Below the pieces are notes generated by a model. The model did not search any database and was not told the origin of the DNA. It saw only the letters and a list, made by a program, of their open reading frames with translations. The translations under genes and the position numbers were made by a program. A stretch of DNA of 6,135 nt, from NCBI GenBank assembly GCA_036566745.1, contig DATCVR010000138.1, positions 1-6,135 of the forward strand, given 5' to 3'. Origin of the DNA: DATCVR01 sp036566745 (GTDB lineage Bacteria; Actinomycetota; Actinomycetes; Jiangellales; Jiangellaceae). Below, one piece after another: positions 1 through 5,613 of the stretch; position 1 is the stretch's first letter; each line of letters opens with the position of its first letter.

Positions 1-25
1 CCCGTAACGGCTCGGGCACGGTCAC
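1..25 (-). CDS. Possible 5' start of a downstream gene, cut by the window edge
   Basis: On the minus strand a GTG at 25-23 opens a frame without stops to the edge, reading M-T-V-P-E-P-L-R. A good Shine-Dalgarno sequence (GAGGAG, complement of 32-37) lies 6 nt upstream. It begins 23 nt after the stop codon of the interrupted XRE regulator and points the same way, so it would be the next gene of the same transcript. Eight codons are too few to name a product. The call rests only on the ribosome binding site, the spacing and the orientation. Confidence 0.4.
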
Positions 26-48
26 GCGCGGCTCCTCGGGTTGCGTCG

Positions 49-1377
49 TCAGTCGGTGATAGCGGGGTGCCGAACGAATTCGGCAATGCCTTCGCGGATC
101 CCGGCAGTGATCGATTCCGCGGCCCTCGATGGTGCTGCCGCGAGTTCGCGGACGTCGGCCATTCGGCGCATCAGTGGCCGCACACGATGCTCTTCGGCGG
201 TAGCCATCACCGGTGCGACAGCCTCGGCCGCGCCGTCGAGCTCGTCAAGCATGAGATGTGCCCGGGCGGCCTGGAGCCGGACCATTCGCTCGCTGCCAGA
301 GTTGCGCGCATCGCCTGCCACCACGTTGAACGCTGTCATCGCATCGTGTGCGAACGCGAGGGCGCTGGATGCGTCGCCCAGGGCGAGATACACATCGGCC
401 CACAAGCCTGCCGCCCGATCAGCACCGCAGCTGAACGGGCCCGGCATCTCGTCGTCGTCGCGATCTGCGGTCACAGCTGCGTTCCTGGCGATGGCCAGCG
501 CGTCGCGGGCCGGCTCGATCCTGCCGCTGCGTGCGAGGTCCATGGCGTAGGCACTCGCGAGGAAGGTCCTGGCGGTCCCCGTGGCGAATTGGAGTCCCTC
601 GCCGGCGTACTCCGCTGCGCGGGCGTAATCGTCCTGCCAGAAGGCTGCTGTGTGCTGGGTGGCGCACACCCAAGCCCGCAGGCCGTCATGATCGGCATTC
701 TCGGCGCAGACCCGTGCGGTCCGGGCATGGCTCTCGGCGATGTCGGGCCGCCCGAGGTCGATCGTCATCCAGGCGAGCAGCGTTGTCGACCATCCTGCAG
801 CGGCTTAGAGGTCGCGGGTCTGGGCGGGGCGCTGGCGACCCTGAAGCAGGGTGAATGCACGATCCCGCAACGCTCGCGTCCTGGTGAACAGCGGCAACGT
901 GGGGGCCTTCAAGTAGGCGCCGGCGATGCGCCACACATCTGCGTGCAACTGCTCAACTGTGAGGTCTCCGGCGTTCGAGGCTTCGGCGAAGGACAGCCAC
1001 ATAGCGGATTCGTCCGCGGAATCCATCAAAGCCGCCTCCACGTCGATCGAACTGGCATACGGCCGACGGTCACGAGTCGCCGGCTCAGGGACAGCGACAG
1101 CGGTCGCGGACGTCACGACGAAGCCGAGCTCGGCGTCGGTCGCCGCGTTCAGCACGTGCCGCAGCGCAGCCCGGTACGCCTCGCGGGGCCGGCGAACCAC
1201 CCCGCGCTCGAGCTTCGCTATGTAGTGCGCGTCCAGGCCGTACCGCTCCCCCGTGGTCCGCCACAGCCACGCACAGACCTCCTCCGCCAGCTCGCTCCGT
1301 GACATCCCGACCCCGGGCGCGCGACTGGACCGGGTGCGCTCACGCGCCGCGCGGAGCAGCGAGTTCGGATCGGCCAC
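49..1377 (-). pseudogene. XRE-family helix-turn-helix regulator with TPR-like C-terminus, interrupted by an in-frame stop
   Basis: Read through one stop codon, this is a 442-codon gene of the large actinomycete family of XRE-like regulators with an alpha-helical, TPR-like C-terminal half. Residues about 25-75 hold the DNA-binding part (SRSELAEEV, then HYIAKLERG, then a PREAYRAALRHVL helix), the usual layout of this family. Residues about 130-440 are Ala/Leu/Arg-rich helical repeats (for example DDYARAAEYAGEGL and LGDASSALAFAHDAM). The flanking frames are in the same register (1377, 807 and 768 differ by multiples of three), and a TAA at 805-807 replaces codon 191, in a stretch reading T-R-D-L-stop-A-A-A-G-W. 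Relatives usually have Tyr there, so TAT or TAC to TAA is the likely change. No frameshift is needed. I chose GTG 1377 because TAGACT ends 7 nt before it and there is no clear Shine-Dalgarno; GTG 1398 is an alternative. The 190-residue N-terminal piece may still be made. ATG 768 could restart the C-terminal piece but has no convincing ribosome binding site. Promoters and targets are unknown. A sequencing error is the main alternative to a real pseudogene. Confidence 0.8.
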
Positions 1378-1384
1378 AGCATTG

Positions 1385-1390
1385 AGTCTA
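1385..1390 (-). promoter_or_regulatory. Candidate -10 element of the XRE regulator, leaderless start
   Basis: TAGACT on the minus strand fits the actinobacterial TANNNT -10 pattern. Seven nt separate it from the GTG at 1377, which puts the expected transcription start at or next to the start codon. I see no good -35 hexamer about 17 nt upstream, so the support is the -10 and the spacing only. Confidence 0.45.
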
Positions 1391-1570
1391 GAGATCACAC
1401 AGAGCGCGTACAGGCCTTCCCGAGGGGGCCGGTCCCGGCGTCGAGCTGCCCGGAATTGCCCCTCGGAGTGGCCTGGCCACAACGCTCGTGCCAGTGCAAC
1501 GTAGCGACAGAGCCGCACGGAAGCCGGTGTCGTCTATGGCGAACGCTGGTCATCGCGGAGGTGCGGCCGA

Positions 1571-1612
1571 GGTGGGTCGCCGGTGCCCGATCAATCCACC
1601 CAGCGACCCACC
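1571..1612. repeat. 10-bp perfect inverted repeat with nested 4-bp stem
   Basis: GGTGGGTCGC at 1571-1580 is repeated in reverse complement as GCGACCCACC at 1603-1612, with a 22-nt spacer. Inside it GGTG (1582-1585) can pair with CACC (1597-1600), leaving an 11-nt loop. As RNA this would form a long interrupted hairpin covering both the Shine-Dalgarno-like sequence and the GTG at 1583. It has no T-tract. It could be an operator, a translation-control hairpin, or chance: in DNA this GC-rich I estimate about one such repeat by chance in a window this size. The rest of the gap between the XRE start and 1583 shows no gene I can support. Confidence 0.45.
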
Positions 1613-1810
1613 ACATTCGAACGGGGAGCCACGGAGGCTTGGCAGATGTTGCGGCGTGACCTGGAGTATGTGCTGACCTGGGATGCTGAATCCCACAGCT
1701 GGACCGTCCGCCCATTCGCCCGCGATGGCGACCGCATCGTTCAGATCGGCGAGGAGACGACGCACATCGCGCCTGTGCTGTTAGGCGCGCGAACGGATCT
1801 GGCCGAGTGA
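1583..1810 (+). CDS. Small hypothetical protein, not recognised
   Basis: A 75-codon frame from GTG 1583 (GAGGTG Shine-Dalgarno at 1569-1574, 8 nt away) to TGA 1808-1810. An in-frame ATG at 1646, with GGAGG at 1633-1637 also 8 nt upstream, would give 54 residues. I slightly prefer ATG 1646, because the GTG and its ribosome binding site lie inside a 10-bp inverted repeat. The product is soluble, with no signal peptide, membrane segment or cysteine. It has a helical start (AWQMLRRDLEYVL), then a strand-like W-x-V-R-P segment and an acidic middle (DGDRIVQIGEETTHIAP). I do not recognise the family. It converges on the FMN reductase gene with an 18-bp gap and is divergent from the broken XRE regulator. 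It may be a real small gene, the remnant of a longer one, or a chance frame. Confidence 0.45.
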   Translation: MPDQSTQRPTTFERGATEAWQMLRRDLEYVLTWDAESHSWTVRPFARDGDRIVQIGEETTHIAPVLLGARTDLAE

Positions 1811-1811
1811 C

Positions 1812-1828
1812 GTCGGCGACGCTCCGAC
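1812..1828. terminator. Weak hairpin between convergent genes
   Basis: GTCGG (1812-1816) and CCGAC (1824-1828) form a 5-bp stem with a 7-nt loop. They fill the 18-bp gap between the small plus-strand ORF and the end of the FMN reductase gene. The position suits a bidirectional terminator, but the stem is short and there is no T-run on either strand. Confidence 0.25.
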
Positions 1829-2386
1829 TCAGACCCGGAGTGTCTTCAGTGCCTCCGCCCAGCTGACGAGCTCGTCGAACATCGCCTTCGCGGCGACCTC
1901 GTGGTGGTCGCCGGGGGTGAACCGGGTCATCTCGGCGAAGTCGGTGAAGATCGAGAAGCTCACCTGACTCGTGACGCTGGCGACCCGCAGCTGCCCCAGC
2001 ACGCTGCGCAGGTGCTCGACCGCACGGACACCACCGTGCACGCCGTAGCTCACGAAGGCCGCCGCCTTGTTGGCCCATTCGTCGAAGAGGAAGTCGACGG
2101 CGGTCTTGAGCACACCCGGCATCGAGCGGTTGTACTCCGGGGTGACGAACACGAAGGCGTCGAAGCCGGCGACCTTGTCCGACCACTGCCGGGTATGCGG
2201 CTGGGTGTACACGCCGGCCGCAGCGGGCGACGGTTCGTCGAGATGCGGCAGGCCGAAGTCGTGCAGGTCGACGATCTCGACGTCGGTGTGGCCGTGGGCG
2301 ATCGCCTGGTCGCGGACCCAGTGGGCAACGGCTTCGCCGTTACGGCCGGGGCGAGTGCTTCCGAGGATGATTCCGATGGAGGTCAT
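1829..2386 (-). CDS. NAD(P)H-dependent FMN reductase family oxidoreductase
   Basis: A 185-residue cytoplasmic flavodoxin-fold protein of the NADPH-dependent FMN reductase family (quinone, azo-compound or chromate reductases belong here). It opens with a beta strand and the FMN phosphate-binding loop GSTRPGRNG (residues 9-17). The family signature PEYNRSMPG, which contacts the flavin, is at 83-91, followed by the helix LKTAVDFLFDEW and the loop YGVHGG at 114-119. Length is normal for the family. ATG 2386 is chosen over the ATG at 2461, because the fold begins immediately after it (TSIGIILGS) and a TACGGT -10-like hexamer ends 7 nt upstream; there is no Shine-Dalgarno, so the mRNA is probably leaderless. 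The divergent neighbour is an AraC/cupin regulator, which probably controls it. The true substrate cannot be read from the sequence; quinone or electrophile detoxification is an inference. Confidence 0.93.
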   Translation of the reverse strand: MTSIGIILGSTRPGRNGEAVAHWVRDQAIAHGHTDVEIVDLHDFGLPHLDEPSPAAAGVYTQPHTRQWSDKVAGFDAFVFVTPEYNRSMPGVLKTAVDFLFDEWANKAAAFVSYGVHGGVRAVEHLRSVLGQLRVASVTSQVSFSIFTDFAEMTRFTPGDHHEVAAKAMFDELVSWAEALKTLRV

Positions 2387-2393
2387 GGCTGCG

Positions 2394-2399
2394 ACCGTA
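2394..2399 (-). promoter_or_regulatory. Candidate -10 element of the FMN reductase gene
   Basis: TACGGT on the minus strand matches TANNNT and ends 7 nt before ATG 2386, predicting a leaderless transcript. The expected -35 region (about 2417-2424) overlaps the inverted repeat at 2412-2438. The best -35-like hexamer there is ATGTCA, with a long 19-nt spacer, so this promoter may depend on an activator. Confidence 0.45.
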
Positions 2400-2411
2400 A
2401 GACGTTCCCGA

Positions 2412-2438
2412 CGAGACGTGACATGCCCTGTCGTCTCG
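2412..2438. promoter_or_regulatory. Candidate operator: 7-bp inverted repeat in the divergent intergenic region
   Basis: CGAGACG (2412-2418) and CGTCTCG (2432-2438) are perfect inverted copies with a 13-nt spacer. The half-sites are 20 bp apart centre to centre, about two helical turns. The repeat lies between the FMN reductase and AraC-regulator genes, over the expected -35 region of the reductase. That is a plausible binding site for the regulator encoded next door. The site and its binder are both inferred, and AraC proteins often prefer direct repeats. Confidence 0.4.
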
Positions 2439-2489
2439 CCTCCATACGCGATCGTCTTCATGTGGTGTTGGTCACGAGACAGCTAGAGG

Positions 2490-2495
2490 TAAGGT
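2490..2495 (+). promoter_or_regulatory. Ambiguous AraC-gene start signal: -10-like TAAGGT overlapping a Shine-Dalgarno-like run
   Basis: TAAGGT ends 6 nt before ATG 2502, and TTGGTC at 2468-2473 sits 16 nt upstream of it as a weak -35. The same bases belong to a purine-rich AGAGGTAAGG run (2485-2494) placed 7 nt before the ATG, which reads as a ribosome binding site. The gene could be leaderless or led; the sequence alone does not decide. Confidence 0.35.
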
Positions 2496-2501
2496 CAAGC
2501 C

Positions 2502-3434
2502 ATGGACGTGCTCAGCCAGGCGATCGCGGTGATGCGCACCGGGCAGCCGCTCTCCAACCGCATCGAGGTCTCCGGGTCGTGGGGGTGGGATGTTCCTCCG
2601 ATGCGCGGAGCGAGCATCCACGTGGTGCTCCAGGGCTCCTGCTGGCTGCTCCCGCGCGAGGGTGAGCCGATCGCCCTGGGCGTCGGCGACGTCGTGTTCC
2701 TCGCCCAGGGCGCCGCCCACGGTATGGCCGACTCCCCCACCACCCCGCTCGCCACCGTCCATGCCGACCCGACCGGTCACGGGGTCGTCTCACTCGGCCC
2801 CGCCACGGTCGCGCCGTCCACGGTGCTCCTGTGCTGCCTGTACCGCCTCGACCAGGCCCGCCCTCACCCGCTGTTGCTGGACTTCCCCGAGATCGTCCAC
2901 CTGCCCAGCAGGCTCGGGCAGCATCCCTCGCTGCGCACGGCCGTCGAGCTGCTGGCCGCCGAGCTCGACGATCCCCGTCACGGCACCGACGCCGTCGTGC
3001 CGTCCCTGCTCGACGCCATGCTGCTCTACACGATCCGCGCCTGGCTGTCCGAGCAGAACTGCGGCGGGACCCACCCCGCCGGCTGGGTCGCGGCCATGGA
3101 GGACGACGCGATCAGCGCCGCGCTGCGTGCCGTCCACGACGCGCCCGAACGGCCATGGACGGTCGAGTCGCTCGGTTCGACGGCCGGCCTCTCCCGGGCC
3201 GCCTTCGCCCGCCGCTTCGCCGGGCTCGTCGGCCAGCCTCCGCTGGCCTACCTCACCTGGTGGCGGATGACCACGGCCGCGCGGCTGCTCCGTCACGGCG
3301 ACCTGCCGCTGAGCTCGGTCGCTGCCCGCGTGGGATACGGCTCCGAGTTCGCCTTCGCCAACGCCTTCAAGCGCGAGTACGGCATGGCCCCCGGGCGCTA
3401 CCGCCGGCTCGAACCGGCCGAGCTCGCCTCCTGA
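2502..3434 (+). CDS. AraC-family transcriptional regulator with N-terminal cupin sensor domain
   Basis: A 310-residue cytoplasmic DNA-binding regulator. Residues about 8-190 form the cupin-type ligand or redox-sensing domain found in many AraC relatives: the strand HVVLQGSCWLL (40-50), then GVGDVVFLAQGAAHGM (60-75), then LLCCLYRLD (109-117). Residues about 205-305 are the AraC/XylS DNA-binding domain with two helix-turn-helix motifs: WTVESLGSTAGLSRAAFARRF (220-240) and LSSVAARVGYGSEFAFANAFK (270-290). It ends in the typical Y-G-x-x-P-G-R-Y-R motif. Cysteines are at 47, 111, 112 and 187. Regulators with this architecture often control an adjacent oxidoreductase, and RclR of E. coli, which senses hypochlorous acid through cysteines, has a similar layout. 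The divergent FMN reductase is therefore the probable target. Length is typical, and ATG 2502 has a purine-rich ribosome-binding-like run. The inducer is unknown, and the link to RclR is architectural only. Confidence 0.92.
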   Translation: MDVLSQAIAVMRTGQPLSNRIEVSGSWGWDVPPMRGASIHVVLQGSCWLLPREGEPIALGVGDVVFLAQGAAHGMADSPTTPLATVHADPTGHGVVSLGPATVAPSTVLLCCLYRLDQARPHPLLLDFPEIVHLPSRLGQHPSLRTAVELLAAELDDPRHGTDAVVPSLLDAMLLYTIRAWLSEQNCGGTHPAGWVAAMEDDAISAALRAVHDAPERPWTVESLGSTAGLSRAAFARRFAGLVGQPPLAYLTWWRMTTAARLLRHGDLPLSSVAARVGYGSEFAFANAFKREYGMAPGRYRRLEPAELAS

Positions 3435-3440
3435 CCGCGG

Positions 3441-3466
3441 CGGTCGCGGCCGTCCGGCCGCGTCCG
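3441..3466 (+). terminator. Strong GC hairpin just after the AraC regulator stop codon
   Basis: CGCGGCCG (3445-3452) and CGGCCGCG (3455-3462) are perfect inverted copies. After one T/T mismatch, CGG (3441-3443) pairs with CCG (3464-3466), giving about 11 paired positions around a tight loop. It starts 7 nt after the TGA at 3432-3434. There is no T-run, but GC-rich hairpins without one commonly act as terminators in actinobacteria. It should separate the regulator from the DUF4349 gene downstream. Confidence 0.6.
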
Positions 3467-3482
3467 GATCGTGACCACCACC

Positions 3483-3494
3483 CGCGGAACCGCG
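3483..3494. repeat. 12-bp palindrome-like element upstream of the DUF4349 gene
   Basis: CGCGG-AA-CCGCG is a near-perfect palindrome in the 126-bp gap between the AraC regulator and the DUF4349 lipoprotein. It could be an operator for the downstream gene, but it is short and GC-only, so chance is a fair explanation. I see no convincing -10/-35 pair in the gap. Confidence 0.2.
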
Positions 3495-3560
3495 TGAGCC
3501 TGCCTGCCGTCGGAGGGGTCGAGCGGCTCGCGGGGCGGGCCTTCGACGAGGGAGGGCGTC

Positions 3561-4481
3561 ATGACACGACGGACCACAGCGGCGGCTCTGACGGCCGCGG
3601 CATTGCTGGGCATCGCGGGGTGCAGCTCCGGCGGCGGCGACAGCGCGACCGACGCGTCCGGCGTCGCACCCGAGGTGGCGGCCAACTCCGCGCCCGAAGC
3701 CGCACGCGCCGACGGCGGGTCCGGCGCCGCCCAGGACGACGCCGGCTCCGGCTCTGCGGGTGTCATCACCCAGGCGGTCCAGGACGGCGCAGGCCGCGAC
3801 ATCGTGTACACGATCGAGCTGTCGGTGACCACCGACGATGTCGACGACGCCGCCCGGCAAGCCACGTCGATCGCCACCACGGCGGGTGGGTTCGTGGCCG
3901 ACGAGCGCACCTCGGGCGACCACGACGCTACGCTGACACTCAAGATCCCCACCGCGGCCCATGCCGACGCGCTCGCCGCGCTGGAGAAGATCGGCGAGGT
4001 CGACCACCGCACGCGCACGACCCAGGACGTCACCGATCAGGTCGTCGACACCGCGTCGCGCATCGACTCGCAGCGGGCGAGCATCGCTCGCATCCGCGCC
4101 CTGCTCGACCAGGCGAGCGACCTCACCCAGATCATCTCGATCGAGACCGAGCTGGCCAGCCGCGAAGCCGACCTCGACGCCCTGCTCAGCACTCAAGAAC
4201 AGCTGACCGCGCTCACGTCGATGGCCACGATCACCGTGTCGTTCTACGCACCCGGCGACGAGCCGGCCGACGACGACGCCGACCTCGGGTTCCTCTCCGG
4301 GCTGAGCAACGGCTGGGACGCCTTCACCGGCGCGGTCGCGGTGGCGCTCACCGTGGTGGGAGCGGTGCTGCCGTTCGCGATCCTTGCCGCCATCGTCGTC
4401 GTGCCGGTGGTGTGGTGGCTGCGCCGCCGCCGCAGCCCGGCGACGGCCGAGGGTCAGCTCGAGGCGCCGCCCGCAGGCTGA
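3561..4481 (+). CDS. DUF4349 domain lipoprotein with C-terminal membrane helix
   Basis: A 306-residue envelope protein. An N-terminal signal (MTRR then a hydrophobic Ala/Leu run) ends in the lipobox I-A-G-C with Cys21, so it should be lipidated and exported. Residues 22-78 are a Gly/Ser/Ala/Asp-rich linker. The DUF4349 domain spans about 79-230: RDIVYTIELSVTTDDVDDAA, then TAGGFVADER, then LTLKIPTAAHADALAALEKIG, then a predicted coiled coil (about 155-222, with ASRIDSQRASIARIRALL and IETELASREADLDALL), closing with MATITVSFY. A hydrophobic helix at about 256-286 is followed by Arg-rich WWLRRRRSP, predicted to be cytoplasmic. This puts the domain outside the membrane, anchored at both ends. The exact function of DUF4349 is not established. 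GGAGG at 3551-3555, 5 nt before ATG 3561, supports the start. Its end overlaps the 3' end of hemE on the opposite strand by 28 bp. Nothing here ties it to haem synthesis. Confidence 0.93.
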   Translation: MTRRTTAAALTAAALLGIAGCSSGGGDSATDASGVAPEVAANSAPEAARADGGSGAAQDDAGSGSAGVITQAVQDGAGRDIVYTIELSVTTDDVDDAARQATSIATTAGGFVADERTSGDHDATLTLKIPTAAHADALAALEKIGEVDHRTRTTQDVTDQVVDTASRIDSQRASIARIRALLDQASDLTQIISIETELASREADLDALLSTQEQLTALTSMATITVSFYAPGDEPADDDADLGFLSGLSNGWDAFTGAVAVALTVVGAVLPFAILAAIVVVPVVWWLRRRRSPATAEGQLEAPPAG

Positions 4482-5545
4482 GCCTCGCCCGCTGGCTGCC
4501 CCGAGTGCTGGGCGGGGCGGGTCGCCTGCACCGTCTCGACCACGCGGGCGAGCACGTCCGGGTCGGTGGTGGGCAGCACGCCGTGGCCGAGGTTGAACAC
4601 GTGGCCCGGTGCGGCGCGCCCCTCCGCGACGATGCGGTGCACCTCGGCCTCGACCACCGGCCAGTCGGCGGCGAGCAGCGCGGGGTCGAGGTTGCCCTGC
4701 AGCGGACGTCCCGGCACGCGTCGGGCCGCCTCGTCCAGCGGGAGCCGCCAGTCGACGCCCACCACGTCCGCACCGGCGTCGGCCATCAGCCCGAGGAACT
4801 CCGAGGTCCCCACCCCGAAATGGATGCGGGGGACGCTCGTGATGCGCTCCAGCACGGCGGCGCTGTGCGGCTGCACATACGTGGCGTAGTCGGCGGCCGA
4901 CAGCGCGCCGGCCCACGAGTCGAAGAGCTGCACCGCGCTCGCCCCGGCCCGCACCTGCACGTCGAGGAAGGCGGCCGAGATGGCGGCGACCCGCCCGAGG
5001 AGGTCGTGCCAGAGGTCGGGGTCGCTGTGCATGAGGGCCTTGGTGCGCTCGTGGTGGCGTGACGGCCCGCCCTCGACCAGGTACGACGCCAGCGTGAACG
5101 GCGCGCCGGCGAAGCCGATGAGCGGGGTCGGGCCCAGCTCGCCGACCAGCGTCCGCACGGCCTCGTCGACGAACGCGACGTCGCCGGGCTCGAGCGGACG
5201 CAGGACGTCGAGGTCGGCGCGTTCGCGGATCGGGCTGCCCAGCACTGGTCCCACGCCGGGCTTGATGTCGACGTCGACGCCGACGGCCTTCAACGGCACC
5301 ACGATGTCGGAGTAGAAGATCGCGGCGTCCACGCCATACCGGCGCACCGGCTGGAGGGTGATCTCGACCACCATGTCGGGGCGGGTGCACGACTCGAGCA
5401 TCGGCACGCCCTCACGCAGCGTGCGGTACTCCGGCAACGACCGCCCAGCCTGGCGCATGAACCACACCGGCGGGCGCTCACCCGGGATGCCCCGGCAGGC
5501 GCGGACGAACAGGCTGTCAGGGGCGTCGGGAGCGTTGACGGTCAC
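4454..5545 (-). CDS. hemE: Uroporphyrinogen decarboxylase
   Basis: A 363-residue cytoplasmic enzyme that removes the four acetate carboxyl groups of uroporphyrinogen III to give coproporphyrinogen III, the entry to the coproporphyrin-dependent haem route used by actinobacteria. All hallmark segments are present: FMRQAGRSLPEYR (29-41, substrate-binding Arg31), IFYSDIVVPLKA (76-87, essential Asp80), FTLASYLVEGGPSR (150-163, Tyr155), FDSWAG (208-213, Ser210), LQGNLDP (282-288) and FNLGHGVLP (317-325, His321). Length is normal apart from a C-terminal tail of about 20 residues rich in Ala/Gly/Gln/Pro, part of which lies in the 28-bp overlap with the convergent DUF4349 gene. The start is GTG 5545, which fits the family N-terminus (P-D-S-L-F-V-R-A-C-R-G follows soon after). 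A GGAG only 2 nt upstream is too close to be a normal ribosome binding site, and a CACGAT hexamer 7 nt upstream is a poor -10. The promoter is therefore unresolved. The DUF3000 gene is divergent 68 bp away. No other haem gene is in the window. Confidence 0.97.
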   Translation of the reverse strand: MTVNAPDAPDSLFVRACRGIPGERPPVWFMRQAGRSLPEYRTLREGVPMLESCTRPDMVVEITLQPVRRYGVDAAIFYSDIVVPLKAVGVDVDIKPGVGPVLGSPIRERADLDVLRPLEPGDVAFVDEAVRTLVGELGPTPLIGFAGAPFTLASYLVEGGPSRHHERTKALMHSDPDLWHDLLGRVAAISAAFLDVQVRAGASAVQLFDSWAGALSAADYATYVQPHSAAVLERITSVPRIHFGVGTSEFLGLMADAGADVVGVDWRLPLDEAARRVPGRPLQGNLDPALLAADWPVVEAEVHRIVAEGRAAPGHVFNLGHGVLPTTDPDVLARVVETVQATRPAQHSGQPAGEAQPAGGASS

Positions 5546-5577
5546 GGCTCCGATCGTGCCACGTCTGGCGCGCCTCC

Positions 5578-5606
5578 CTGACGACGCCTCCGCCTGGGCC
5601 TACGCT
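5578..5606 (+). promoter_or_regulatory. Promoter of the DUF3000 gene, leaderless start
   Basis: CTGACG (5578-5583, four of six matches to TTGACA) and TACGCT (5601-5606, TANNNT) are separated by exactly 17 nt. The -10 ends 7 nt before GTG 5614, so transcription should begin at or beside the start codon. No Shine-Dalgarno is present, which agrees with a leaderless mRNA. This is the best formed promoter in the window. Confidence 0.6.
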
Positions 5607-5613
5607 GCGATAC

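Noticed and set aside
768..804. A frameshift or insertion as the cause of the split regulator
   Set aside because: The two halves are in the same frame with only a TAA between them and no added sequence, so a point change explains the split.
67..1302. A 411-codon plus-strand frame opposite the XRE regulator
   Set aside because: It is uninterrupted where the minus strand has a stop, so I considered it. The product is unlike any known fold, while the minus strand gives clear helix-turn-helix and TPR-like sequence.
1395..2186. A 263-codon minus-strand frame covering the small ORF and part of the FMN reductase
   Set aside because: It covers part of the FMN reductase gene in a different frame, and the product is low-complexity and Arg/Gly-rich.
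2831..5062. A 743-codon open frame on the plus strand
   Set aside because: It overlaps the AraC and DUF4349 genes out of frame and the antisense of hemE. The composition is Arg/Ala/Pro-rich without family motifs.
2790..5390. An 866-codon open frame on the minus strand
   Set aside because: It runs across the AraC, DUF4349 and hemE genes in another frame. The product is Arg/Pro/Gly-rich with no domain pattern, as expected of a shadow frame in GC-rich DNA.
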